Origin: Streptomyces sp. ISL-98
GTDB lineage: Bacteria; Actinomycetota; Actinomycetes; Streptomycetales; Streptomycetaceae
Direction of reading: 5' to 3'
DNA length: 64,000 nt
NCBI RefSeq assembly: GCF_018614055.1
Contig: NZ_JAGGPB010000035.1
Location: 124,001-188,000 of the forward strand
Part shown: in pieces, positions 1 to 8,237 of the stretch
How the letters are laid out: each line of letters begins with the position of its first letter
Position numbering within the stretch: the first letter of the stretch is position 1
Position numbers and translations under genes: made by a program
The notes under the pieces: generated by a model
What the model was told of the DNA's origin: nothing
The model's database searches: none
Seen by the model: the letters and a program-made list of their open reading frames with translations, nothing else

Positions 1-967
1 GGTCGCTCCGCTCAAGGATGTTGAGTGCCTCGCCCACGCTCGTACCGCCCGAGGAGGACGGCGCCATGCCGTACACGTCGAGTCCCCGGTAGGAGACCTT
101 CGTCGGGGCCTGGCGCAGTGTGCGGTACTTCCTGAGGTCCTTCGCCGTCAGATCGCCGGATCTCACCACCCTGGTCGCCCCGGGATCCACCGGCGGCTTG
201 CGCACCGTACGGACGATGTCGCGGGCGATGTCGCCGCGGTACATCTCGCCGACGCCGCTGCGGCCCAGTTTCGCGTACGTACGCGCGAGATCGGGGTTCT
301 TGATGGTGGACCCCACCACCGGCAGCTTTCCGCCCGGCAGGAACAGCTCGGCCGTGTCCGGGAAGTCCCTGAACCGTGCCTCGTTGGCCTCGGTCTGCGA
401 GCGGAAGGTGGCGTCGACGGTGAAGCCGTCCCGCGCGAGCTTCTCGGCCGGTTCGAGCAGGGTGCGCAGCGGCTTGCTGCCCCATTCGTCGAGGACCGTG
501 TCCCAGGTGGCCGGGGTGCCGGGCGTGCCGACTCCGCGGCCGCTCGTCATGGCCTGGTCGAACGGGACCGGCTTGCCGTTCTCCAGGAAGAGCGACTCGT
601 CGGCGCTCAGCGGCGCGGTCTCGCGCCCGTCGACCGTGCGTACGGTACGGGCCTTGGCGTCGTAATAGACGAAGTAGCCGCCACCGCCGATGCCCGCCGA
701 GTACGGCTCGGTGACGCCGAGCGCCGCCGCCGTGGCGACCGCCGCGTCGACCGCGTTGCCGCCGCGCTTCAGCACCTCGATCCCGGCGGCCGAGGCGTCG
801 GCGTCGACGCTGGCGACCGCTCCCCCGTAGCCGACGGCGACCGGTGTTTTGACCGGTGGCGGCGGGGATGTCGAGGGGGCGGTGGCGGGCGTGGCGGTGG
901 CGCTTACCGAGACCACTGCTGCCGTAACAGCCCAGAACGACAGAATCCGTACCGTGGAGCGGCGCAT
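1..967 (-). CDS. ggt: gamma-glutamyltransferase, C-terminal part outside window
   Basis: Cleaves gamma-glutamyl bonds, for example in glutathione, outside the membrane. The minus-strand frame opens with an ATG at 967 and a signal-peptide-like stretch (MRRSTVRILSFWAV then Ala/Val-rich). It continues with the family hallmark region GGNAVDAAVATAAALGVTEP and GIGGGGYFVYYD around residues 70-100. The autoprocessing Thr and the small subunit lie beyond base 1, so only about 322 residues are visible. The family assignment is firm; the substrate is not shown by the sequence. The gene diverges from the membrane protein at 1071. Confidence 0.93.
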   Translation of the reverse strand, partial: MRRSTVRILSFWAVTAAVVSVSATATPATAPSTSPPPPVKTPVAVGYGGAVASVDADASAAGIEVLKRGGNAVDAAVATAAALGVTEPYSAGIGGGGYFVYYDAKARTVRTVDGRETAPLSADESLFLENGKPVPFDQAMTSGRGVGTPGTPATWDTVLDEWGSKPLRTLLEPAEKLARDGFTVDATFRSQTEANEARFRDFPDTAELFLPGGKLPVVGSTIKNPDLARTYAKLGRSGVGEMYRGDIARDIVRTVRKPPVDPGATRVVRSGDLTAKDLRKYRTLRQAPTKVSYRGLDVYGMAPSSSGGTSVGEALNILERSD

Positions 968-1070
968 CCGTACCTCCAGTCAACACGTGTCCGGGCAGCG
1001 TAACTTCACATGCCCCGCCCGTCAGGACCGCCTCGAACACCGGTGCGCCGGGCCGCTACCATGCCGCCCC

Positions 1071-1820
1071 ATGACTGACGACCTACGCAACATCGTGCTG
1101 GGCGTGATCGCGGCCGGGATCAGCGCTTCTCTCGGCTGGCTCGCCCGTACGTACCTGTGGCGGCGCAAGCTGCGCCGAAAGCAGGTCTTCCTCGGGCTGC
1201 CCACGAACTCCGAGTCGCTGCTCGTGGTGAACCGCGAGCCGGGCGGCAGCGACAGCGCGGTGCACCGTTACGACGTCTTCGCGCTCCTCGAACTCTCGGC
1301 CCTCATCAAGGACTGCGGGGCGCACGCCCAGATCCTCTCGCACGACGTCGCGCAGCAGGGCTTCGGCGAGCGCACGGAGTACTGCGTGGGCGGTCCGGGC
1401 TCAAATCGCCGGATGACCGCCCACCTGCACTCCCTGCTCCCCGGCGTCCGGATCAATACGGACGCCGAACCGGGCCCCGACCGCGCCGCCTTCCAGATCG
1501 GCAGCGAGCGCTACCGGCTCGAGCCGGGCGTCGCGGAGTACGTCCTGCTCGCGCGCCTGACCGTCGGCCAGGACGCCAGACCGGTGTTCCTCTTCTGCGG
1601 CCAGCGCGCGATCACCAACCAGGCGGCGACCCGCTATCTGGCCCGTAACCACGAGCGGCTGGCCCGCAAGCACGGCAGCAACGGCTCCTTCTGCCTGCTG
1701 CTGAAGGTCGTCAACTCGCAGGCGTACGGGCCGGACGTGGTGGAGGAGATCGCCGACGTGACCCGGGCGGCACAGTCCCCGCTGCCCGCGCCGCGCACTT
1801 CGCACCGGGCGACGACATAG
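1071..1820 (+). CDS. conserved membrane-anchored protein of unknown function
   Basis: A 249-residue protein beginning at the ATG at 1071, the second of two close ATGs. It has one N-terminal hydrophobic segment (residues about 6-28) followed by an Arg/Lys-rich stop-transfer WRRKLRRK and a cytoplasmic-looking globular part. I recognise no enzyme motif. The body contains a Gly-Pro-Gly-Ser-Asn-Arg-Arg-Met segment and a conserved-looking RAITNQAATRYLARNH segment, which suggests a nucleotide- or ligand-sensing fold, but this is only an impression. It probably stands alone, with ggt diverging upstream and the VOC gene converging downstream. Confidence 0.75.
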   Translation: MTDDLRNIVLGVIAAGISASLGWLARTYLWRRKLRRKQVFLGLPTNSESLLVVNREPGGSDSAVHRYDVFALLELSALIKDCGAHAQILSHDVAQQGFGERTEYCVGGPGSNRRMTAHLHSLLPGVRINTDAEPGPDRAAFQIGSERYRLEPGVAEYVLLARLTVGQDARPVFLFCGQRAITNQAATRYLARNHERLARKHGSNGSFCLLLKVVNSQAYGPDVVEEIADVTRAAQSPLPAPRTSHRATT

Positions 1821-1827
1821 GTCCTCC

Positions 1828-2199
1828 TCAGCCGATGAGGGTCTTCTTGGACCGCACCACGCAGAATTCGTTCCCTTCGGGATCCGCGAGTACGGTCCAT
1901 GACTCGTCGCCCGTCTGCCCGACGTCGACCCTGCGCGCGCCCAGCGCGATGATGCGCTCGATCTCGGTGTCCCGGTCGTCCGGATCGGACGTCAGGTCGA
2001 GGTGAAGCCGGTTCTTGACCTTCTTCTCATCGGTCACCGGCATGAAGCAGATGCCCACCGGCGCGTTCTCGTCGGTGCCGATGACGACTTCCCGCTCACG
2101 CTCGGAGAGGATCCGCCAGTCCAGGACCTCGGCCCAGAAACGGGCGAGGCCAGGCAGGTCGTGGGTGTCGATGACGATGTGGTGCAGTGACAGCGGCAT
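1828..2199 (-). CDS. VOC (glyoxalase/bleomycin-resistance fold) protein
   Basis: A 123-residue protein of the vicinal-oxygen-chelate superfamily. It has the paired beta-alpha-beta-beta-beta modules typical of actinobacterial glyoxalase-like proteins: LHHIVIDTHDLPGLARFW at the start, NRLHLDL in the middle and WTVLADPEGNEFCV near the end. His7, His in HLDL and Glu in PEGNEF are the expected metal-ligand positions. ATG at 2199 is preferred over an upstream TTG. It is the last gene of the hydrolase-P450-VOC operon, 19 bases after the P450 stop. The substrate is unknown. Confidence 0.85.
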   Translation of the reverse strand: MPLSLHHIVIDTHDLPGLARFWAEVLDWRILSEREREVVIGTDENAPVGICFMPVTDEKKVKNRLHLDLTSDPDDRDTEIERIIALGARRVDVGQTGDESWTVLADPEGNEFCVVRSKKTLIG

Positions 2200-2218
2200 G
2201 AAGGCCAGTGTGCCCAAC

Positions 2219-3613
2219 TCATGTTCCTGCGCGCAGCGGCAGGGACTTGATGCCGTTGATGAAGTTGGACACGAGGCGACGCGGCAGGGCCTCGAGCGTC
2301 AGTTCGGGGAGCAGGCGCAGTGCCTCCTCGTGGAGAACACGCAGCTGGAGCCGGGCGAAGTGTGCGCCCAGGCAGACGTGTGGGCCGTCGCCGAAGGACA
2401 CATGCGGGTTCGGGGAGCGGGACAGGTCGAGCCGGTGCGGGGCGTCGAAGATCCGCTCGTCGTGGTTGGCGGAGGCGTGGAATACGACGACCTTGTCGCC
2501 CGCACGCACCCGCTGACCGGCCAGTTCGGTGTCCCGGGCGGCGGTGCGGCGGAAGGTGAGGACGGGCGGGTGCGTGCGCAGCAGCTCCTCGACCGCCAGG
2601 GGCACGGGCACCTCGCCGGCGCGCAGCCTGCGTTGCTGGTCCGGGTGCTCGGCCAGCGCGAGGAAGCCGCCGGGGGCGGCGCTGCGCACGGTGTCGTTGC
2701 CTGCCACGGTCAGCAGGAAGAAGAACATCTCCAGCTCGGCATCACGGAGTTCGGAGACGGCAAGTGAGGTCATGATGTCGTCGGCCGGCTGGCGTCGCTT
2801 GTACGCCGCGAGCTGCTGCGCGTAATCGAACATCTCCTGGAGCATGGCGGGCGAGCGCGGATTGACCGGCTTGCCCTCCGGCCCGAGGACCGGCGGCTCC
2901 TCGGGATCCTGGTAGGCGATGACGCGTTCGGTCCACTTGAGCAGCAGCCCGCGGTCGCTCTCCGGTACGCCCAGCAGATCGGCGAGGTTGAGCAGGGCGT
3001 AGTCGTCGGTGACGGTGGTGACCAGGTCGAAGACTGGGCCGCTCTTCCGGGCCGCGCCGAGCAGCGACCGTGCCCGCGCCCGCGCGGACGCCTCGAAGCG
3101 GTCGATACGGCCCGGGGTGAAGGCCCTGCTGACCAGCCGCCGCAGCCGGCCGTGGCCAGTGGGGTCTCCCCTGCTCGAACCAAGTTGAGAGCTTGGAGTG
3201 GGGTCTCCCCTGCTCGAACCAAGTTGAGAGCTTGGAGTGGGGTCTCCCCTGCTCGAACCAAGTTGAGAGCTTGGAGTGGGGTCTCCCCTGCTCGAACGAA
3301 GTTGAGAGCTTGGGGAAGGGTCCTGGTTCAGCATCATGCGCCGGATGAACGGCAGGTCGGCCGGGTCGGGGTCGCGGATCTGGGTGGCGCCGATCTCGGA
3401 CGAGAAGGTGCGGGAGTCCTTGAGTACGGCGACGACGTCGCGGTGGCGCGTGACCGCCCAGAAGCCGGGTCCCGGCGGCCAGCCCAGCACCTCGTACTCC
3501 TCCTGCCAGGCCACCGGGAACCTGTCGCGCAGCACCCGGTAGGCCTCGTGCGGGAGCCCGGCGCCGTACAGCCGGGGGTCGAACACATCCGGAATACGAG
3601 CCATTCCGCTCAT
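2219..3613 (-). CDS. cytochrome P450 with in-frame tandem-repeat insertion
   Basis: A haem monooxygenase of 464 residues; without the insertion it would be about 412, normal for a bacterial P450. The I-helix AGNDT is at residues 304-308, ExxR at 343-346, and the haem loop FGDGPHVCLG with the axial Cys at about 414. After MMLNQDP (residues 93-99), where class I enzymes continue with a C-helix such as TGHGRLRRLVS, there are 52 extra residues made of four near-identical 13-residue units (SSQLGSSRGDPTP). They are encoded by a 39-bp DNA repeat at 3160-3315. All catalytic motifs are intact, so the enzyme could still fold if the loop is tolerated. ATG at 3613 overlaps the stop of the upstream hydrolase (ATGA). 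The bacterial CYP family was not determined; it resembles steroid or fatty-acid type P450s. Confidence 0.93.
   Translation of the reverse strand: MSGMARIPDVFDPRLYGAGLPHEAYRVLRDRFPVAWQEEYEVLGWPPGPGFWAVTRHRDVVAVLKDSRTFSSEIGATQIRDPDPADLPFIRRMMLNQDPSPSSQLRSSRGDPTPSSQLGSSRGDPTPSSQLGSSRGDPTPSSQLGSSRGDPTGHGRLRRLVSRAFTPGRIDRFEASARARARSLLGAARKSGPVFDLVTTVTDDYALLNLADLLGVPESDRGLLLKWTERVIAYQDPEEPPVLGPEGKPVNPRSPAMLQEMFDYAQQLAAYKRRQPADDIMTSLAVSELRDAELEMFFFLLTVAGNDTVRSAAPGGFLALAEHPDQQRRLRAGEVPVPLAVEELLRTHPPVLTFRRTAARDTELAGQRVRAGDKVVVFHASANHDERIFDAPHRLDLSRSPNPHVSFGDGPHVCLGAHFARLQLRVLHEEALRLLPELTLEALPRRLVSNFINGIKSLPLRAGT
3160..3315. repeat. four tandem 39-bp units inside the P450 gene
   Basis: Units lie at 3160-3198, 3199-3237, 3238-3276 and 3277-3315. 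The first three are identical and the fourth differs at two bases. Each is 13 codons, so the reading frame is kept. The unit contains an imperfect palindrome (CCCCTGCTCGAAC facing AGTTGAGAGCTTGGGG) of the kind dispersed between genes in Streptomyces genomes. The flanking codons GAC-CCC are repeated at both sides, consistent with insertion followed by tandem amplification. Confidence 0.97.
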
Positions 3614-4374
3614 GCGCGCAGGAAGTCCTCGACCGTACGGATGAGCTGGAGCGGGGTCTCGTCCATCGCGTAATGACCGGCGCCCGGGAGCTCGGCCACC
3701 TCACCGCGGCGGAACCAGGCCAGCCAGGTCTGCCGCATCAGCTCAGTGCTGAGCGCCGGATCCAGCGCCCCGGCCACCGCCAGCGCCGGCACGTCGGAAC
3801 CCTCGATCTCGGCGTGGAAGTCCTCGCCCGCCCAGGATTCGAACCAGGCGCGGAAGGCCTTGGGGTCGCTCTGCTCGACCGACTGGCGCACCATGCGGTC
3901 GAGCCAGGCGGCCGGGCGGTTCCCGCCGGTCGTGGAGTCGAAGATGATGCGCCGGTTCTCGTGCCGGTCGGCCGCTTCGGCGAACAGCTCCCATTGTTCC
4001 GGCGGCATCGGCAGCCCGCTCGCGGGCACCGGCGATACGCCGACGAGCCGCCGGACGCGCTGCGGGGCGGCGGCCACTACGCGCTGGGCGACGGATCCTC
4101 CCATGGAGTGCCCGATGAGCGAGAAGGTGTCCCAGCCGAGCCGGTCGGCGAGCGCGAGCACGTCCGCCGCGCCCTCGCTGGTCGTGTACTGCCCCGGCGT
4201 CTCCTTCGCCGCGCCGTAGCCGCGCAGGTCGACGACGGCGTAGGTGAAGGCGCGCGTGTCGAGGTCCGGCAGCACGGCGGCGTAGGCGCTGCGGTCGGCG
4301 AGCCAGCCGTGCACGGCGACGACCCGGTGGGGTCCCTCCCCGAGCAGCGTGTGCGGAAGTGCGTTGGGGGCCAT
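3610..4374 (-). CDS. alpha/beta hydrolase
   Basis: A 254-residue alpha/beta-hydrolase. VAVHGWLADRSAY supplies the oxyanion strand, LIGHSMGGSV carries the nucleophile Ser in GHSMG, and GAGHYAMDETP carries the C-terminal His. An Asp (ALDPALS region) is in place for the acid. ATG at 4374 is favoured over an upstream alternative start because the family fold begins there. Its TGA overlaps the P450 ATG, so the two are translationally coupled and may act on the same small molecule, for example lactone or ester hydrolysis around an oxidation step. The substrate is unknown. Confidence 0.88.
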   Translation of the reverse strand: MAPNALPHTLLGEGPHRVVAVHGWLADRSAYAAVLPDLDTRAFTYAVVDLRGYGAAKETPGQYTTSEGAADVLALADRLGWDTFSLIGHSMGGSVAQRVVAAAPQRVRRLVGVSPVPASGLPMPPEQWELFAEAADRHENRRIIFDSTTGGNRPAAWLDRMVRQSVEQSDPKAFRAWFESWAGEDFHAEIEGSDVPALAVAGALDPALSTELMRQTWLAWFRRGEVAELPGAGHYAMDETPLQLIRTVEDFLRA

Positions 4375-4582
4375 GGCGTCTCCGATCGGGAGGTACGACG
4401 GTCGGCCATTACGTTGGCCCAGGCTGCCGCGCACGGCAAGACCGCGCGGGGGGGCGCTATGTGGGAACGGCGTGCGGTCCTTGTCACAGCCGGATTCGGC
4501 GAAATCATGCGGAATTCACGCAACCCGGCCTCCCGGAATCGGCTCTGTCCCGGTGACAGACATCGCACCGGAGGTTTTTCAG

Positions 4583-5746
4583 TTGAGCCGCATACGCACC
4601 CGCACCCTGCTGGTCGGCACCGCGACGCTCGCCGCCGCGCTCACCGCCTGCTCCGGCGGCGGGACCGGCAAGGCCGACGCGGCCGACACGTCCGGGAAGA
4701 GCACCGAGATCTCGGTGAACCTCCGGGGGAAGCAGGCCAAGGCGGGCGAGCCGGTGAAGGTGACCCTCGCCGACGGCCGGCTGAAGCAGGTCACGGTCAC
4801 CGACACCGAGGGCGGGAAGCTCGACGGCAAGGTGTCGGCGGACGGAAAGTCCTGGACGTCCGGCCGCAACGCGGCCCCCGGCACGGGCTACACCGTCCGG
4901 GCCACGGCCGAGGGCGGTGGCAGCGCCGAGGCGGACTTCGCCACGGCGGCCGCCGACAGGGTCAACAAGCTCACGCTGGCGCCCGGCAAGAACACCACGG
5001 TCGGCATCGCCCATCCGCTGTCGATCGTCTTCGACAGCCCGGTCGAGAACAAGGCCTACGTCGAGAAGCACCTCAAGGTCAGCACCTCCGACAACACCGA
5101 GGGCTCCTGGGGCTGGATGCAGGACTACTCGGGCAAGGACCGCGTCGACTGGCGCCCCAAGGAGTACTGGAAGCCGGGCACGAAGGTCTCCCTGAAGGCC
5201 GACCTCAACGGCATCGACTCGGGCGACGGCGGCTGGTTCGTACGCGACTACGCCACGAACCTCACCATCGGCAAGAAGCAGGTCGTCAAGGTCGATCTCG
5301 ACAACCACCGGCTCAAGCTGATGCGCGACGGGCAGCTGGTCAAGGACGTCCCGATGTCGGCGGGCACCCCCGGCGGCGACAAGGCGTCCTGGCGCGGCAC
5401 CGCCGTCCTGATGTCCAAGGAGGGCACGATCAACATGCGCTCCGAGACCGTGGGCCTCGGCGACGCGTACGACAAGATGGTCGACTACTCGATGCGGCTC
5501 ACCTGGTCCGGGATGTACGCGCACGCCGCGCCCTGGAATGCCGCCTACTTCGGCAACACCAACCACAGCTCCGGCTGTGTCGGCATGAGCGACGGCGACG
5601 CCTCGGCCGTATACGGCGCGGTCCAGGTCGGCGACCCCTTCGAGATCACGGGGAACGACGCCAAGGGCACGGTTGCCCTCAACAACGGCTACGGCGACTG
5701 GAACATCTCCTGGGCGGACTGGCAGGCGAAGAGTGCCCTGCGCTGA
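4583..5746 (+). CDS. L,D-transpeptidase lipoprotein (YkuD domain)
   Basis: A cell-wall 3-3 cross-linking enzyme anchored as a lipoprotein. The start is TTG at 4583, chosen because CGGAGG lies at 4569-4574 and the lipobox LTAC places the lipidated Cys at residue 23. Two Ig-like domains (about 40-240) precede the YkuD domain (about 245-370). His314 in HAAPWN and Cys332 are the catalytic pair. The usual SHGC motif reads SSGC here (residues 329-332, preceded by His328), so the motif His is replaced by Ser. Length (387 residues) and domain order match actinobacterial LdtMt2-like enzymes. Confidence 0.92.
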   Translation: MSRIRTRTLLVGTATLAAALTACSGGGTGKADAADTSGKSTEISVNLRGKQAKAGEPVKVTLADGRLKQVTVTDTEGGKLDGKVSADGKSWTSGRNAAPGTGYTVRATAEGGGSAEADFATAAADRVNKLTLAPGKNTTVGIAHPLSIVFDSPVENKAYVEKHLKVSTSDNTEGSWGWMQDYSGKDRVDWRPKEYWKPGTKVSLKADLNGIDSGDGGWFVRDYATNLTIGKKQVVKVDLDNHRLKLMRDGQLVKDVPMSAGTPGGDKASWRGTAVLMSKEGTINMRSETVGLGDAYDKMVDYSMRLTWSGMYAHAAPWNAAYFGNTNHSSGCVGMSDGDASAVYGAVQVGDPFEITGNDAKGTVALNNGYGDWNISWADWQAKSALR

Positions 5747-5774
5747 GACCCTGCTGACGTCTCGTCCAACAATC

Positions 5775-5829
5775 GTTACCCGCACGTAACTTACCGAAGA
5801 GTTACCAGAGGTAAGTGACGCAGGTTACC
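5775..5829. promoter_or_regulatory. cluster of GTTACC/GGTAAC half-sites
   Basis: Five half-sites sit within 55 bases upstream of the CocE-like gene: GTTACC at 5775, GTAAC then TTACC at 5786-5795, GTTACC at 5801, GGTAA at 5810 and GGTTACC at 5823. They form overlapping inverted repeats such as GTTAC-N6-GTAAC. The spacing suggests an operator for a dimeric regulator or an activator array. No regulator gene is adjacent. Confidence 0.4.
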
Positions 5830-5875
5830 GTCGGGTCACTTTGCACTTGAAGAAGCAACGAGTGAGGAGTGACCC

Positions 5876-7474
5876 GTGAGACACCCCCACAAGTCCCTGC
5901 GTCGCAGCACCACGGCAGGCGCCGCCACCGCCGTGCTGCTCGCAGGGACGGCCACCGGCCTGGCTCCCACCGCCCACGCCTCCACCCCTGCGTCCGCCTC
6001 TGCCGCCACGACCTCGGGCGTACGGTTCGTCGACATCGTCGGCGACGGAGGCACCGTACTCAAAGCCAATGTCTTCACCCCGGCAGGCGCCGACGGCAAG
6101 CACACCTATCCCGTGATCGTGCTGCCGACCAGCTGGGCCATGCCGCAGATCGAATACGTCGCCCAGGCCAAGAAGCTCGCCGACTCCGGCTATGTGGTCG
6201 TCAGTTACAACTCGCGCGGCTTCTGGCAGTCCGGCGGCGAGATCGAGGTGGCGGGCCCCCGGGACATCGCCGACGCCTCCAAGGTCATCGACTGGGCGCT
6301 CGCCAACACCCCCGCCGATCCGCAGAAGGTGGGCATGGCGGGCGTCTCGTACGGCGCCGGGATCAGCCTGCTGGCCGCCGGACACGACAAGCGGATCAAG
6401 GCGGTTGTCGCGATGAGCGGCTGGGCCGACCTCATCGAATCGATCTACAGCGGCCGCACCCAGCACCTCCAGGCCGCCGGGCTGCTGAGCGGCGCCGGCT
6501 ATCTGACCGGCCGCCCCGGCCCCGAACTCCAGCAGACCATGAAGGACTTCCTCGGCTCCAACCTGGCCAAGGAGCAGGAGATGATCGAGTGGGGGAAGAA
6601 GCGCTCCCCCGCCACCTACCTCGATCGGATCAACAGCAACGGCGCGGCGATCATGCTGGGCAACGCCTGGGGCGACACCATCTTCCCGCCCAACCAGTAC
6701 GCGAAGTTCTACGAGAAGCTGTCCGGCCCCAAGCGCCTGGAGTTCCGTCCCGGCGACCACGCCACCGCGGAGGCCACCGGCCTGCTGGGGCTCCCCAACG
6801 ACGTCTGGACCAACACCCGGCGCTGGTTCGACCACCATCTGGCCGGCGCCGACAACGGCATCGACCGCGAGCAGCCGGTCCAGATCAAGTCCCGCTCCAC
6901 CGACGCGTACGAGAGCTACCCCGACTGGAAGTCGGTCGGCGCGGACAAGCGGAAAATCGACCTGGGCGTCGGCAAGCAGATCCGGACGAACGTCGACTCC
7001 GGCGCCAACGGCGGGATCGTGATGCTGTCCAGCACCCTCGACCAGTTCCTCAGACTGCCCCCGATGGCGTCCATCCCGCTGCTGCCGCGCTCGTACGCCG
7101 CCGTGTGGCAGTCCGAGCGGTACGGCTCCACGCAGCGCGTGCGCGGCACGGCCGAGCTGCACACCACGGTGTCGAGCACCAAGGAGAGCGGCACCCTCGT
7201 CGCATACCTCTACGACGTGGGCCCGCTCGGCCTCGGCAAGCTGGTCAGCAATGCGCCGTACACCTTCCACGGCCGGACGCCCGGCAAGCCGTTCCCCGTA
7301 GACCTGGAGCTGTTCTCCACCGCCTACGACGTACCGGCCGGCCACCGACTGGCTCTGGTGGTCGACACCGTCGACCCGCTTTACATCGAACACAACCCGT
7401 CCGGCGCGCAGCTGACCTTCTCGTCGCCCGAGTCCGACCCGTCATACGTGTCGGTCCCATTGCGCGACAAGTGA
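5876..7474 (+). CDS. secreted CocE/NonD-family alpha/beta hydrolase
   Basis: A 532-residue exported hydrolase of the X-Pro dipeptidyl-peptidase/cocaine-esterase family. The GTG start at 5876 follows GAGGAG at 5864-5869. The N-terminus is a classic signal peptide (RHPHKSLRRS, Ala-rich core, cleavage near AHA-S at about residue 32). The nucleophile is Ser158 in GVSYGAG, and an acid-His arrangement follows (GDHATAE). The C-terminal beta-sandwich (about 360-530) ends with the usual HNPSGAQLTF segment. The real substrate may be an acyl ester or peptide. It is probably monocistronic behind the GTTACC cluster. Confidence 0.88.
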   Translation: MRHPHKSLRRSTTAGAATAVLLAGTATGLAPTAHASTPASASAATTSGVRFVDIVGDGGTVLKANVFTPAGADGKHTYPVIVLPTSWAMPQIEYVAQAKKLADSGYVVVSYNSRGFWQSGGEIEVAGPRDIADASKVIDWALANTPADPQKVGMAGVSYGAGISLLAAGHDKRIKAVVAMSGWADLIESIYSGRTQHLQAAGLLSGAGYLTGRPGPELQQTMKDFLGSNLAKEQEMIEWGKKRSPATYLDRINSNGAAIMLGNAWGDTIFPPNQYAKFYEKLSGPKRLEFRPGDHATAEATGLLGLPNDVWTNTRRWFDHHLAGADNGIDREQPVQIKSRSTDAYESYPDWKSVGADKRKIDLGVGKQIRTNVDSGANGGIVMLSSTLDQFLRLPPMASIPLLPRSYAAVWQSERYGSTQRVRGTAELHTTVSSTKESGTLVAYLYDVGPLGLGKLVSNAPYTFHGRTPGKPFPVDLELFSTAYDVPAGHRLALVVDTVDPLYIEHNPSGAQLTFSSPESDPSYVSVPLRDK

Positions 7475-7732
7475 TCTCCGGCTGCTGCCGGGCAGGCATG
7501 TGCCCTTTTGAACCAACGCACGCCCGGCAGCCGCCAGATCACCAGCACTACGGGGATGAACGGCAAATCGTAGTCGAGATTGGACGCTGCCCGGTCAACG
7601 GATCGACGGCCATACGCTGCTCTACCCACTCTCAGCTGTGTCAAGGTCAGCGCAAACTATCCATCCCGACAAGGGACTTCGCACCCGACACGCCTAAATG
7701 GGACATAAGGCGCACTAAAGAGTTCCGGGCGG

Positions 7733-8176
7733 TCAGTGCTCGGAGGCCTCTGCATACATCTGGGAGAGCTCGGGCGCGCCGTTGACCGCCCAGTCCAGGC
7801 CGGCTTCCACCACATTGATCTCGCGGCCCGAGGCCAGCCGGACCACCGGCTGGCCGCTCGGCCACAGATGCCAGCCCGCCCCGGGGACCGTGCGCACAAT
7901 GACGGAACCGAGGTAGAGGCCCGCGTCATTGCCCAGCCAGGGCAGCTCCTCGGGGTCGTCGCGCCAGCGCGGCATCAGCTGGTCGAGCGCCTCCAACGAG
8001 GCCGGGGAGTCGTCGAGTTCGAGACCGGCATCCCCCGCCCGGACACGCAGCAGCTCGCACTCGGCGAGAAGCTCCGCCAGCCCCTCGGCGTCGCCGTCCT
8101 CGCCGGCCGCGAACACCGCCGTGCCGTGCTCCATGTCGCGGCGCTTACGCCAGTTGTCCAGAAAGGGGATGTTCAT
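7733..8176 (-). CDS. conserved Streptomyces protein of unknown function
   Basis: A 147-residue soluble acidic protein with ATG at 8176. It begins MNIPFLDNWRKRRD and contains a long acidic middle (ELLAECELLRVRAGDAGLEL). A conserved-looking C-terminal part has YLGSVIVRTVPGAGWHLWPSGQPVVRL, which may be a beta-rich binding module. It resembles a Streptomyces family of unknown function (possibly DUF6278), but I cannot confirm the number. The 258 bases between this gene and the hydrolase on its left show no gene. Confidence 0.75.
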   Translation of the reverse strand: MNIPFLDNWRKRRDMEHGTAVFAAGEDGDAEGLAELLAECELLRVRAGDAGLELDDSPASLEALDQLMPRWRDDPEELPWLGNDAGLYLGSVIVRTVPGAGWHLWPSGQPVVRLASGREINVVEAGLDWAVNGAPELSQMYAEASEH

Positions 8177-8237
8177 ACCGCTCAGCCTCGCATTCCTATC
8201 GCCATGTGCACCACAGGCGCGCGGAGATCCATCGGCG

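Noticed and set aside
849..1070. The longer start at 849 for the 1071-1820 gene
   Set aside because: The upstream part overlaps the ggt signal-peptide region on the other strand, has no protein-like pattern and lacks a ribosome site; ATG 1071 gives a clean transmembrane start.
3160..3315. CRISPR repeats in the P450 gene
   Set aside because: Units are directly adjacent with no spacers and are translated in frame.
5869..7785. Very long overlapping plus-strand frame beside the CocE gene
   Set aside because: Arg/His/Pro-rich composition without hydrophobic pattern; it is the shadow of the real gene at 5876.
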